Source of the DNA: Thiobacillus sp.
Lineage (GTDB): Bacteria; Pseudomonadota; Gammaproteobacteria; Burkholderiales; Thiobacillaceae
NCBI GenBank assembly: GCA_024235835.1
Contig: JACKLQ010000001.1
Span: 124,001 to 188,000, forward strand
Direction of reading: 5' to 3'
DNA: 64,000 nt
In this document: in pieces, positions 34,401 to 41,935 of the stretch
How positions within the stretch are numbered: the first letter of the stretch is position 1
Layout of the letters: every line of letters begins with the position of its first letter
Translations under genes and position numbers: made by a program
The notes under the pieces: generated by a model
Databases searched by the model: none
Told to the model about the DNA's origin: nothing
What the model saw: the letters and a program-made list of their open reading frames with translations, nothing else

Positions 34401-34540
34401 GTTATCTGCAGGGCCGGCGGTGCCACCTCCGGGTACTGGGATACGGGCAGCTTGGGAAATACCAGCACCCCGGCCAGGATGATGGCCAGGGCGATGACCC
34501 AGGCGAAGATGGGGCGGTCGATGAAGAAGCGGGGCAGCAT
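31400..34540 (-). CDS. RND multidrug efflux permease (HAE1 family, AcrB/MexB-like)
   Basis: A 1046-residue inner-membrane proton antiporter. It starts MLPRFFIDRPIFAWVIALAI, as AcrB homologues do. The TM4 proton-relay aspartates are in AIGIVVDDAIVVVENVERIM, and PLSEIATPRWMVG lies in the second pore domain. Length and motif order match drug-exporting HAE1 pumps rather than metal-exporting types. The operon is divergent from a TetR regulator with an AcrR-like operator between them. Substrates are probably hydrophobic drugs, bile-like compounds or solvents. Confidence 0.96.
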   Translation of the reverse strand: MLPRFFIDRPIFAWVIALAIILAGVLVFPKLPVSQYPEVAPPALQITAVYPGASAQVVEDTVTTLIEQEMNGIENLLYMESNSDASGTLTLTMTFSTGTDLDIASVEAQNRIKRVEARLPEEVRRQGITVVKSRRNFLMFITVFSPDKSLDAVDLGSFTAANVLNNIRQVPGVGEAQMFGSEYAMRIWLDPLKLANFNMTPGQALAAVQAQNVQLATGELGQVPAVKGQQLSATVITQGRLATPDEFGNILLRSDSTGAAVRLKDVARVELGAQDYIFRARLNGQPTAPIGIKLAPGSNALETSQAVKERMAELARHFPKGVSWDVPYDTSRFVEISIREVVKTLVEAFVLVFLVMWLFLGKLRAAVIPAVVVPVSLIGTLVGIYLLGYSINLLTLFAMVLAIGIVVDDAIVVVENVERIMSREGLAAREATSKAMGQIFGAIVGITVVLSAVFVPMGFFSGSVGAIYRQFSVTLVITMLFSALMAITLTPALCATLFKGLDKDQLEHQRGLFGWFHDFFERGTGRYMKGVGGVVVRPLRMFLLFLAIVAATAFLLMKLPTGFLPDEDQGYLISIIQLPAGATQERTEQVLSQMEEYYLKQPEVAKVVGVLGFSFFGKGQDAAISFVRFKDWDERKQSDQHALSIVQRANMALFSIKQALIFALNPPPIPELAAVGGFDFRLQDRTNLGRDKLMEARNMVLGLASQDPRLAGVRPEGKEPASQLMLDIDRVKASSLGIDIGELNQTLAVALGSAYVNDFIREGRVLRVVMQVDAPARATPEGLLALRVRTAQGTLVPLSEIATPRWMVGSPKLDRYNGLPATKIAGGPSPGHSTGEAMQAMEEIAGKLPPGLGFEWSGTSYEEKLSGAQAPILFTLSIIVVFMCLAALYESWSVPLAVLLVVPLGVFGAVLAMTLRELPNDVYFKVGFITIIGLSAKNSILIVEFARQLEAQGKTTLEAVLEASRLRFRPIIMTSIAFMFGVLPLAISSGAGAASRHAIGTGVMGGMIAATVLAVFFVPVLYLLVRKLFPGPIKYHGAAQHGDDHA

Positions 34541-34553
34541 GGTCGGCAGTCGT

Positions 34554-34634
34554 CAGTGAGCAGTTTTCAGTCGGCAGTAAGGGCTGTTCGTCATTTCTGA
34601 TTGCTGCTGACTGCCGGCTGCGAACTGCTTACTG
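34554..34634. repeat. 28-base imperfect inverted repeat spanning the 3' end of the adaptor gene
   Basis: The arms at 34554-34581 and 34607-34634 are reverse complements at 23 of 28 positions, with a 25-base centre. Both arms are built from cagt/cggcagt-like units. The right arm encodes part of the Ser-rich adaptor C-terminus (PVSSSQPAVSS), which looks like a repeat-derived tail. Confidence 0.7.
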
Positions 34635-35745
34635 GTTTCACCGGCGCCCCCGGCCGTGCCTTCTGCAAGCCGTTGACGATCACCTGTTCGCCGCCCTTCA
34701 GTCCTTCAGCGATGAGCCAGTCTTCGCCTGCCAGGCCGCCGGTCTTGACCGGCTGGGGTACCACGGTGCCTTCAGGGCTCACCAGCATGACCATCTGGCC
34801 CTGGGCGGAGGTCATCACCGCCTTTTGCGGCACGGCGATAACGTTTTCCGCCTGGGCCACGGGCAGGCGCACGGTGACGAACTGGCCCGGCAACAATTCG
34901 CGGCCCGGGTTGGCGAACTCCGCCCGCTGGCCCACGGAGCCCGTGGCGGGGTCCACCGCCAGGTCGTTGAAAAGCAGTTTTCCTGGCTGGGCATATTCCC
35001 GGCCGGTCTCCAGCACCAGTTTCACGGGGGCCCTGCTGGCCTTGGTTCGCCCGCTCTTCATGGTTTCCCGCAGCTGGATGAACTCGGCGCTGGACTGGGA
35101 GAAATCCACCCAGATGGGGTCGTACTGCTCGATGGTGGCCAGGTGGGTGGCCTCGCCCTTGCCCACCAGGGCGCCTTCGGTGACCAGGGCCCGTCCGATA
35201 CGGCCGGAGATGGGGGCGGTGACGGTGGTGTAGGACAGGTTGATCTCCGCCTGGGTGAGTGCCGCCTGGGCGGCGGCCACGTCCGCGTCCCCCTGGGCCT
35301 TGGCGGCCACGGCCTGGTCGTATTCCTGCCTGGCGATGGCCTTGGTGTCCTTCAGGGCCTGCATGCGCTCCAGGTTCTGGGCGGCGATGAGGGCCGTGGC
35401 CCTGGCCCGGGCCAGGGCGGCCTTGGCGGATTCCGCGTTGGCGGCCAGGGGGCGTTGGTCAATGCGGAACAACACCTGGCCCGCTTTTACTTCGCTGCCC
35501 TCCGTGTATTCCCGCTTCTCCAGGATACCCTCCACCCGGGCCCGTACCTGGGCCACCCGAACGGCGGTCATGCGTCCGGGCACTTCCACGGTCTGGGCCA
35601 CGGTCTTGGGTCCCACGGTGACCACCTCCACCTCGGCCGGGGCCATGCCCCCCCCGGGCGGGCCGCCGGCCTGTTGGGCGGCATCCTTGCCGCAGGCGGT
35701 CAGGGCAAGTGGGACGATAAGGGCGGCAAGGGCAATGCGGTTCAC
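34591..35745 (-). CDS. RND efflux periplasmic adaptor (membrane fusion protein, AcrA/MexA-like)
   Basis: A 384-residue lipoprotein (LALTACGKD, Cys18) that bridges permease and channel. The biotinyl-lipoyl and hairpin region is clear (RVEGILEKREYTEGSEVKAG, then VLFRIDQRPL and LSYTTVTAPISGRIGR). Its unusual final 14 residues (Ser/Gln-rich) fall in an inverted repeat. It is the first gene of the pump operon, 112 bases from the divergent TetR gene, and is presumably repressed by it. Confidence 0.95.
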   Translation of the reverse strand: MNRIALAALIVPLALTACGKDAAQQAGGPPGGGMAPAEVEVVTVGPKTVAQTVEVPGRMTAVRVAQVRARVEGILEKREYTEGSEVKAGQVLFRIDQRPLAANAESAKAALARARATALIAAQNLERMQALKDTKAIARQEYDQAVAAKAQGDADVAAAQAALTQAEINLSYTTVTAPISGRIGRALVTEGALVGKGEATHLATIEQYDPIWVDFSQSSAEFIQLRETMKSGRTKASRAPVKLVLETGREYAQPGKLLFNDLAVDPATGSVGQRAEFANPGRELLPGQFVTVRLPVAQAENVIAVPQKAVMTSAQGQMVMLVSPEGTVVPQPVKTGGLAGEDWLIAEGLKGGEQVIVNGLQKARPGAPVKPVSSSQPAVSSNQK

Positions 35746-35784
35746 GGAAGTCTCCGGTCAGGCATGGGGAGGGGTTAGGCAATA

Positions 35785-35808
35785 TACATACGTTCATGAA
35801 TGTATGTA
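35785..35808. promoter_or_regulatory. AcrR/TtgR-like operator
   Basis: A 24-base near-palindrome: left half tacatacgttca, right half tgaatgtatgta. Ten of the twelve base pairs are symmetric. It closely resembles the E. coli AcrR box in both outer arms. It lies between the pump operon and the TetR gene, as expected for a shared operator. Confidence 0.8.
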
Positions 35809-35857
35809 AATACGGAATTTGTATTACCATTCCGGGAAATCCCCTACCGGTGTAGCG

Positions 35858-36478
35858 ATGGTACGCAGAACCAAGGAAGACGCCCAGGAAACCCGGACCC
35901 TGATCCTGGATACGGCCGAGCAGGTATTTCGCGAGAAAGGCGTGGGTCATACCACCCTGGCAGAGATCGCCGCCGCCGCCGGCTTGACGCGGGGGGCCAT
36001 CTATTGGCACTTCGATAACAAGGCCGCCTTGCTCCAGGCCATGAACGACCGGGTGCATCTGCCCCTGGAGGCCATGCACCAGGCCCTGGCGGACGTGGCC
36101 CTGACGGACCCCCTGGCCAAGCTTCGGGAATCCGCCCACAACGTGCTCGCCCAAGTGGCCAACGACCCCCGTTCCCGGCGGGTGTTCGAGATATTCAGTT
36201 TCAAGTGCGAGTTCGTCGGCGACATGGCGGAGATGCTGGAACGGCAACGGGAAAGCCGCCGGGACTGCCTGGGAGACCTGGAGGAAAACCTGCGCCATGC
36301 GGTGGCAAAGGGCCAGTTGCCGAATCAGTTGGATATCCCAAGCACGGCCATCGGCATCTACGCCCTGGTGGACGGCCTCATCGAGAACTGGCTGCTGGAT
36401 CCGGGAAGCTTCGATCTGGTGGATACGGGGGATCGGCTGGTGGCGAATTTCTGCCTGGGCCTGGCGGTCACGAGGTAA
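35858..36478 (+). CDS. TetR family repressor (AcrR/TtgR type) of the divergent efflux operon
   Basis: A 206-residue repressor. N-terminal MVRRTKEDAQETRTLILDTA is close to AcrR, and the helix-turn-helix is TTLAEIAAAAGLTRGAIYWH (about 34-53). The C-terminal ligand domain has the AcrR-like EFVGDMAEMLERQRESRRD. I use the ATG at 35858; a longer frame from 35819 would run across the operator region. It should sense pump substrates and control both itself and the pump. Confidence 0.92.
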   Translation: MVRRTKEDAQETRTLILDTAEQVFREKGVGHTTLAEIAAAAGLTRGAIYWHFDNKAALLQAMNDRVHLPLEAMHQALADVALTDPLAKLRESAHNVLAQVANDPRSRRVFEIFSFKCEFVGDMAEMLERQRESRRDCLGDLEENLRHAVAKGQLPNQLDIPSTAIGIYALVDGLIENWLLDPGSFDLVDTGDRLVANFCLGLAVTR

Positions 36479-36560
36479 GCCAGGCCGTGGCCTGGAGGAG
36501 GCCAGGGCTTCCCGGGCTTTTCCCGGACTCGCTGCGCTCTTCCGGACTACGGAAGCGCTC

Positions 36561-36836
36561 TCAGGCCGTCGGCCGGCGTTCGAAACTGCTGAAGCTGCCT
36601 TCGGCGAGCGAAGCCTCGATGCCCACAACCCGGGCGGCCGGCGGGCCTTCCCAGGCCCAGGCGATGAGGGCCTCCACGGCAGCATCTTCCCCATGCGCCA
36701 TGGCTTCCACCGCACCATCAGCACGGTTGCGCACCCAGCCGGTCACCCCCAGGCGCTCCGCCTCCAGTCGCATGGATTCCCGGTACCACACCCCCTGGAC
36801 CCGGCCGGTGATGACCAGATGTCGGGTGGTCTTCAT
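36561..36836 (-). CDS. acyP: Acylphosphatase
   Basis: A small cytoplasmic enzyme (91 residues) hydrolysing acyl phosphates. The phosphate-binding loop GRVQGVWYR (11-19) contains catalytic Arg19, and GWVRNRADG contains Asn37; both key residues are present. The length is standard. The stop lies 83 bases from the convergent TetR stop, and the start is five bases before the metG stop on the same strand's upstream side, so it probably belongs to the metG transcript. Confidence 0.93.
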   Translation of the reverse strand: MKTTRHLVITGRVQGVWYRESMRLEAERLGVTGWVRNRADGAVEAMAHGEDAAVEALIAWAWEGPPAARVVGIEASLAEGSFSSFERRPTA

Positions 36837-36841
36837 AGGAG

Positions 36842-38905
36842 CTACTTGATGCGCATGCCCGGCTGGGCACCGGAATCCGGCGACAGCAGGAAGGGGCCAC
36901 CCCGCTCGTCTGACGCGGCCAGCACCATGCCTTCGCTCATGCCGAATTTCATCTTGCGGGGTGCCAGGTTGGCCACCATGACCGTGAGGCGGCCCACCAG
37001 GGTCTCGGGCGCGTAGGCGGCCTTGATGCCGGCGAATACGGTGCGGGTCTCGGCGCCAAGTTCCAGGGTGAGCTTCAGCAGCTTGTCGGCCCCTTCCACA
37101 TGTTCGGCGTTGGCGATGCGGGCCACCCGCAGGTCCACCTTGGTGAAGTCGTCGATGGAGATGTAGTTCTGCTCAGGCACCTTGGCCTCGTCCGACTGGG
37201 CCACGTGCTGCTGGTGTTCGGCGTGGCGCACCGGCGCCGGCTCGGGGGTGGGGGCGGGGGCCAGAGTCTGCTTGTTCTCCTCCACCATGGCCTCGATCTT
37301 CTTGGGATCGATGCGGGTCATCAGGTGCTGGTAGGGGTTGATGGCGTGGTCCGTCAGCAACGTCGTTGCGTCAGTCCAGGTCATGGGGCCGATGTTTAGG
37401 AAGGCCTCCACGCTCTCCGCCAGCTTGGGCAATACGGGCTTTAGGTACAGGGCCAGCAGGCGGAAGGCGTTCACCGCCACGGTGCAGACCTGGTGCAACT
37501 CCGCGTCCCGACCCTCTTGCTTGGCCATCTCCCAGGGCTTGTGAGTATCCACGTACTGGTTGGCCAGGTCTGCCAGGGCCATGATCTCCCGCAGGGCCTT
37601 GCTGTATTCCCGGGCCTCGTAGAGTTCTGCAATCCTGCCGGCGGCGGCTTTCAGGTTGGCCAGGGGCGTGTCGGAGGGAATGGCGCCCAGCTTGCCGCCA
37701 AAGCGCTTGGTGATGAAGCCTGCGGAGCGACTGGCGATGTTCACGAACTTGCCCACCAGGTCGGCATTCACCCGGGCAGTGAAGTCCTCCAGGTTCAGGT
37801 CGATGTCCTCCAGGGTGGGGGCCAGCTTGGCGGCGTAGTAATAGCGCAGCCATTCCGGGTTCAAATGGCGCAGGTAGCTCTCGGCGGTGATGAAGGTGCC
37901 CCGGCTCTTGGACATCTTGGCGCCGTTAACCGTGAGGAAGCCGTGGCAGAACACGCCCGTGGGGGTGCGGAAGCCGGCGTGGTGCAGTTCCGCGGGCCAG
38001 AACAGGGCGTGGAAGTAGAGGATGTCCTTGCCGATGAAGTGGTACACCTCGGCGGTGGAATCCGGCTTCCAGAAGTCATCGAAATTCAGGCCGTGCTTGT
38101 CGCAGTAGTTCTGGAAGCTGCCCATGTAGCCGATGGGGGCGTCCAGCCAGACGTAGTAGTACTTGCCCGGGGCATCCGGGATCTCGAAGCCGAAGTAGGG
38201 GGCGTCCCGGGAGATGTCCCAATCTGAAAGCCCGCCCTCAAGCCACTCGTTCAGTTTGTTCGCGGCCTCTGCCTGGACATGGGGCGGGACGATCCAGCCC
38301 TTCAGGAACTCGGCGCAACGGGGGTCGGAGAGCTTGAAGAAATAATGGTCCGATTCCTTGCGTACGGGCGCCGCGCCGGACACGGCGGAGAAGGGGTTGA
38401 TCAGTTCCGTGGGCAGGTAGGCCGCGCCACACACCTCGCAGGAATCGCCGTACTGGTCCTTGGCGTGGCACTTGGGGCACTCGCCCTTGATGAATCGGTC
38501 CGGCAGGAACATTTGCTTCACCGGATCGTAGAACTGCTCGATGGAACGCACCTCGATGAGGCCCGCGTCCCGCAGGCGGGTGTAGATGGTGTCAGCGTAG
38601 TGGCGGGTTTCCGGGGTGTTGGTGGAGTAGTAGTTGTCGAAGCCCACCAGGAAGCCGTCGAAGTCCCGCTTGTGCTCGTGCCACACCCGGTCCACCAGTT
38701 GCTCCGGCGTGATGCCTTCCTTTTCCGCCCGCAGCATGATGGGGGTGCCGTGGGTGTCGTCGGCGCAGCAATAGATGCAGTCGTTGCCCTGCATCTTCTG
38801 GAAGCGCACCCAGATGTCGGTCTGGATGTATTCCACCAGATGACCCAGGTGAATGGAGCCGTTGGCGTAGGGCAGGGCGGAAGTGACGAGGATTTGTCTG
38901 GGCAT
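36842..38905 (-). CDS. metG: Methionyl-tRNA synthetase
   Basis: Charges tRNA-Met. 687 residues, with HLGH (19-22), a zinc knuckle CPKCHAKDQYGDSCEVC near 150, and KMSKS near 330. The C-terminal tRNA-binding dimerisation domain is present (KVDLRVARIANAEHVEGADK, then KMKFGMSEGM). I choose the ATG at 38905 because MPRQILVTSALPYANG matches family N-termini; ATG at 38917 is four codons earlier, and neither has a clear ribosome site. Divergent from tRNA-Val. Confidence 0.96.
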   Translation of the reverse strand: MPRQILVTSALPYANGSIHLGHLVEYIQTDIWVRFQKMQGNDCIYCCADDTHGTPIMLRAEKEGITPEQLVDRVWHEHKRDFDGFLVGFDNYYSTNTPETRHYADTIYTRLRDAGLIEVRSIEQFYDPVKQMFLPDRFIKGECPKCHAKDQYGDSCEVCGAAYLPTELINPFSAVSGAAPVRKESDHYFFKLSDPRCAEFLKGWIVPPHVQAEAANKLNEWLEGGLSDWDISRDAPYFGFEIPDAPGKYYYVWLDAPIGYMGSFQNYCDKHGLNFDDFWKPDSTAEVYHFIGKDILYFHALFWPAELHHAGFRTPTGVFCHGFLTVNGAKMSKSRGTFITAESYLRHLNPEWLRYYYAAKLAPTLEDIDLNLEDFTARVNADLVGKFVNIASRSAGFITKRFGGKLGAIPSDTPLANLKAAAGRIAELYEAREYSKALREIMALADLANQYVDTHKPWEMAKQEGRDAELHQVCTVAVNAFRLLALYLKPVLPKLAESVEAFLNIGPMTWTDATTLLTDHAINPYQHLMTRIDPKKIEAMVEENKQTLAPAPTPEPAPVRHAEHQQHVAQSDEAKVPEQNYISIDDFTKVDLRVARIANAEHVEGADKLLKLTLELGAETRTVFAGIKAAYAPETLVGRLTVMVANLAPRKMKFGMSEGMVLAASDERGGPFLLSPDSGAQPGMRIK

Positions 38906-38964
38906 CTGGTGGGGCATGTTTGCGAATGTATGCAAGGAAGCCGCACATTCTAAGACATGGGAGA

Positions 38965-38993
38965 TTGCCCCGCCCAAGGAAGGTCGATAGAAT
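38965..38993 (+). promoter_or_regulatory. Promoter of tRNA-Val (possibly also thrS)
   Basis: TTGCCC at 38965-38970, a 17-base spacer, and TAGAAT at 38988-38993. A GC-rich discriminator (gcgcccc) follows, typical of stringently controlled stable-RNA promoters. Transcription should start near 39000. Confidence 0.7.
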
Positions 38994-39006
38994 GCGCCCC
39001 GACCTT

Positions 39007-39083
39007 AGGCGCGTAGCTCAGCTGGTTAGAGCACCACCTTGACATGGTGGGGGTCGTTGGTTCGAGTCCAATCGCGCCTACCA
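39007..39083 (+). tRNA. tRNA-Val (anticodon GAC)
   Basis: 77 bases with encoded CCA. Acceptor aggcgcg/cgcgcct, D arm gctcagctggttagagc, anticodon stem ccacc/ggtgg around ttGACat, T arm ttggttcgagtccaa. The sequence from the anticodon arm on is close to E. coli tRNA-Val GAC. Confidence 0.97.
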
Positions 39084-39104
39084 GACAACAGCAGGAGTAA
39101 CAGG

Positions 39105-39152
39105 ATGGCTTTCCGAACTTGTTTGACCGAACGGATACCCCACACGGGTTGA
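39105..39152 (+). CDS. Candidate thrS leader peptide (15 residues)
   Basis: A short frame, MAFRTCLTERIPHTG, with a good ribosome site (aggag) nine bases upstream. Three of its fifteen residues are Thr (codons at 39117, 39126 and 39144). It lies between tRNA-Val and a terminator directly ahead of thrS. Its last codons contain cgggtt, which can pair with gacccg inside the terminator hairpin. That is the arrangement of a ribosome-mediated attenuator. It is equally possible that this is chance and the terminator serves the tRNA. Confidence 0.45.
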   Translation: MAFRTCLTERIPHTG

Positions 39153-39180
39153 GCCTTTGTCTTGTTATGTCCTGAGAAAA

Positions 39181-39208
39181 AAGTGCGGCCGACCCGCACT
39201 TTTTTTTT
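39181..39208 (+). terminator. Rho-independent terminator or attenuator upstream of thrS
   Basis: An 8-bp stem (aagtgcgg at 39181-39188, ccgcactt at 39194-39201), ccgac loop and a run of T to 39208. It ends 29 bases before the thrS ATG, so thrS needs either read-through or its own promoter; I see no good promoter in those bases. Confidence 0.88.
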
Positions 39209-39237
39209 GCCCTGATTGAGCTTTACCGGAGCGCAGC

Positions 39238-41130
39238 ATGCCCCAGATCAAATTGCCCGATGGTTCCGTAAGGAGCTTCGATAACCCGGTCACCGTCGCC
39301 GAGGTGGCTGCCAGCATTGGCGCCGGACTGGCCCGGGCCGCCCTGGCCGGCAAGGTGAACGGCAACCTGGTGGATACCTCCCATCGCATCGAGGCGGATG
39401 CTGATCTGGCCATCATCACCGACAAGGACGTGGACGGCCTGGATTTGATCCGCCATTCCACCGCCCACCTCTTGGCCTATGCGGTGAAGGAGCTGTTCCC
39501 CGAGGCCCAGGTGACCATCGGCCCGGTGATCGAGGACGGCTTCTACTACGATTTCGCGTTCAAGCGCCCCTTCACGCCGGAAGACCTGGCGGCCATCGAA
39601 AAGCGCATGGCGGAGCTGGCGAAGAAGGACATCCCCGTGGCCCGGGAGGAGTGGGACCGGGACGCGGCCGTGGACTTCTTCAAGTCCATCGGCGAGGCCT
39701 ACAAGGCGGAGATCATCGCCTCCATTCCCGCCGGTCAGACCATCTCCCTCTATCGTGAGGGCGAGTTCGTCGACCTGTGCCGAGGTCCCCACGTGCCTTC
39801 CACCGGCAAGCTCAAGGCCTTCAAGCTCATGAAGGTGGCCGGGGCCTATTGGCGCGGAGATTCCAGGAACGAGATGCTGCAACGCATCTACGGCACCGCC
39901 TGGGCCAACAAGGACGACCTGGCTGCCTACCTGCACCGCCTGGAAGAGGCGGAGAAACGTGACCACCGTCGCCTTGGCAAGCAACTGGACCTGTTCCACC
40001 TCCAGGACGAGGCTCCTGGCATGGTGTTCTGGCATCCCCATGGCTGGGTGCTGTGGCAGGAGATCGAGCAGTACATGCGAGGCAAGTTCCGCGAGTACGG
40101 CTACGAGGAGGTGAAGACCCCCACGGTCATGGACAAGACCCTGTGGGAGAAGTCAGGCCACTGGGACAACTACCGGGAAAACATGTTCACCACCAACTCG
40201 GAGAACCGGGACTATGCGGTGAAACCCATGAACTGCCCCGGCCACGTGCAGATATTCAACCACGGCCTGCGTTCCTACCGGGACCTGCCCATGCGCCTGG
40301 CGGAGTTCGGCTCCTGCCACCGCAACGAGCCCTCCGGCGCCCTGCATGGCCTCATGCGGGTGCGCGCCTTCGTTCAGGACGACGCCCACATCTTCTGCGC
40401 CGAGGGCCAGGTCCAGGCCGAGGTGTCGGACTTCATCAAGATGCTTCAGGACGTCTATGCCGACTTCGGTTTCGAGGACGTGCTGGTTAAGCTCTCCACC
40501 AGGCCCGACAAGCGGGTGGGCAGCGACGAGTCCTGGGACAAGGCGGAGGCCGGCCTGGCCGCGGCCCTGGAGCAGAATCACCTGGCCTACGACCTGCAGC
40601 CGGGGGAGGGAGCCTTCTACGGCCCCAAGATCGAGTTCACCCTGAAGGACTCCCTGGGCCGGCTGTGGCAGGTGGGCACCATCCAGCTGGACTTCAACCT
40701 GCCAGTGCGCCTGGGGGCCGAATTCGTGGACGAGGACAACACGCGCAAGCCGCCGGTCATGCTGCACCGGGCCATCCTGGGCTCCATGGAGCGCTTCATC
40801 GGCATCCTCATCGAGCACTACGCCGGCAACTTTCCCGTATGGCTGGCGCCGGTGCAGGCGGTGGTCATGAGCATCACCGACGCCCAGGCGGAATACGCGA
40901 AAGAAGTGACGCAAGCCCTTAAAAAACAAGGCTTCCGGGTGGTTTCTGACTTGAGAAGCGAGAAGATTGGCTATAAAATCCGCGAGCACTCCATGCAGCG
41001 GGTGCCTTACCAGATCGTGCTGGGCGACAAGGAACGCCAGGAAAACAAGCTGGCGGTCCGGGCCCGGGGTGGCGAGGATCTGGGGCAGATGACGCTGGAA
41101 GCGTTCATCGCAAGGCTGCAGGAGGCGTAG
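39238..41130 (+). CDS. thrS: Threonyl-tRNA synthetase
   Basis: Charges tRNA-Thr and edits Ser-tRNA. 630 residues: TGS domain (1-60), editing domain with HSTAHLLAYA and LCRGPHVPSTG, class II catalytic core, and anticodon domain (from about 530). The zinc ligands are visible: Cys333 (MNCPGH), His384 (DDAHIF) and His510 (MLHRAILGSMERF). Motif 2 is CHRNEPSGALHGL. The ATG follows ccggagc. It is first in the translation cluster, with infC after a hairpin terminator. Complete and standard in length. Confidence 0.97.
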   Translation: MPQIKLPDGSVRSFDNPVTVAEVAASIGAGLARAALAGKVNGNLVDTSHRIEADADLAIITDKDVDGLDLIRHSTAHLLAYAVKELFPEAQVTIGPVIEDGFYYDFAFKRPFTPEDLAAIEKRMAELAKKDIPVAREEWDRDAAVDFFKSIGEAYKAEIIASIPAGQTISLYREGEFVDLCRGPHVPSTGKLKAFKLMKVAGAYWRGDSRNEMLQRIYGTAWANKDDLAAYLHRLEEAEKRDHRRLGKQLDLFHLQDEAPGMVFWHPHGWVLWQEIEQYMRGKFREYGYEEVKTPTVMDKTLWEKSGHWDNYRENMFTTNSENRDYAVKPMNCPGHVQIFNHGLRSYRDLPMRLAEFGSCHRNEPSGALHGLMRVRAFVQDDAHIFCAEGQVQAEVSDFIKMLQDVYADFGFEDVLVKLSTRPDKRVGSDESWDKAEAGLAAALEQNHLAYDLQPGEGAFYGPKIEFTLKDSLGRLWQVGTIQLDFNLPVRLGAEFVDEDNTRKPPVMLHRAILGSMERFIGILIEHYAGNFPVWLAPVQAVVMSITDAQAEYAKEVTQALKKQGFRVVSDLRSEKIGYKIREHSMQRVPYQIVLGDKERQENKLAVRARGGEDLGQMTLEAFIARLQEA

Positions 41131-41136
41131 ATACTG

Positions 41137-41171
41137 AGGAGCCGATGCACTAGGTCGGCTCCTTGTTTTTT
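41137..41171 (+). terminator. Terminator or attenuator between thrS and infC
   Basis: A 9-bp stem (aggagccga at 41137-41145, tcggctcct at 41155-41163) with a 9-base loop, then tgtttttt. It lies just 24 bases before the infC start and would lower or regulate read-through into infC-rpmI-rplT. Confidence 0.8.
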
Positions 41172-41194
41172 AAGCATTATTGAAGGGATTCGCG

Positions 41195-41716
41195 ATAGCT
41201 CAGGAAAAAGAACTCAGGATCAACGGCGAGATTGATGTGCCCGAGGTCCGACTGGTAGGTGACGATGGCGAGCAGTTGGGCATCGTCAGTCTGCGGGAAG
41301 CCCTGCTGAAGGCCGAAGACTCGGAGCTGGATCTTGTCGAGATCGCTCCCATGGCCAAGCCCCCGGTTTGCCGGATCATGGATTTCGGCAAGCACAAGTA
41401 CCGGGAGAGCAAGAAGCAGCACGAGGCCAAGCTCAAGCAGAAGCAGATCCAGGTCAAGGAAGTCAAGTTCCGGCCCGGTACCGATGAAAATGACTACCAG
41501 GTCAAGCTTCGGAACCTGATCCGCTTCCTGAGCGAGGGCGACAAGGCGAAAATCACCTTGCGTTTCCGCGGCCGGGAAATGGCTCACCAGGAACTGGGCA
41601 TGGAGCAACTGAAACGGGTGGAAGCCGACCTGGTGGAGTACGCCACGGTGGAGCAGTTCCCCAAGATGGAAGGGCGCCAGATGGTTATGGTACTGACGCC
41701 CAAGAAGAAGAAGTGA
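41195..41716 (+). CDS. infC: Translation initiation factor IF-3, apparent AUA start
   Basis: Binds the 30S subunit, prevents 50S joining and checks start codons. 173 residues with the full N-domain (ELRINGEIDVPEVRLVGDDG), linker and C-domain (KEVKFRPGTDENDYQVKLRN). Translation most likely begins at ATA (41195): gaaggg sits seven bases upstream and the product starts MAQEKELRINGE, as in Neisseria-type IF-3. The in-frame TTG at 41180 overlaps that ribosome site. infC is known to use non-standard start codons (AUU in E. coli) for autoregulation by IF-3 itself. The rest of the protein is normal. Confidence 0.93.
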   Translation: MAQEKELRINGEIDVPEVRLVGDDGEQLGIVSLREALLKAEDSELDLVEIAPMAKPPVCRIMDFGKHKYRESKKQHEAKLKQKQIQVKEVKFRPGTDENDYQVKLRNLIRFLSEGDKAKITLRFRGREMAHQELGMEQLKRVEADLVEYATVEQFPKMEGRQMVMVLTPKKKK

Positions 41717-41740
41717 CCTTGAGGTAGCAAGGCCATCTCC

Positions 41741-41793
41741 GCGCAGGCGGGGATCCAGAGCGGTTCGAAAAGTCTGGATTCCCGTTTTCACGC
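41741..41793. repeat. REP-like inverted repeat between infC and rpmI
   Basis: gcgcaggcggggatccag (from 41741) faces ctggattcccgttttcacgcg (41774-41794) around a short centre. It resembles the common intergenic palindromes with ggggatccag/ctggattccc cores in proteobacterial genomes. It accounts for part of the unusually long 219-base infC-rpmI gap. Confidence 0.6.
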
Positions 41794-41935
41794 GAATGGC
41801 AAAGCGGTTTTCAGGCCGATGCGGGCCTGACCGGTATGGGTGACCGTACTCGGCGAATCGCATCGACAAGTGCCATCCGGCCAAACAAGCGCTTCCGCCG
41901 GAAGCCGCCGGAAAGCATCGAAGAATGGAGTTGTC

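Noticed and set aside
39007..39083. Island attachment site at tRNA-Val
   Set aside because: No integrase and no direct repeat of the tRNA 3' end found in the window; the genes around it are housekeeping.
39084..39237. T-box riboswitch before thrS
   Set aside because: No T-box sequence or specifier loop seen; T-boxes are rare in Proteobacteria. A leader-peptide model fits better.
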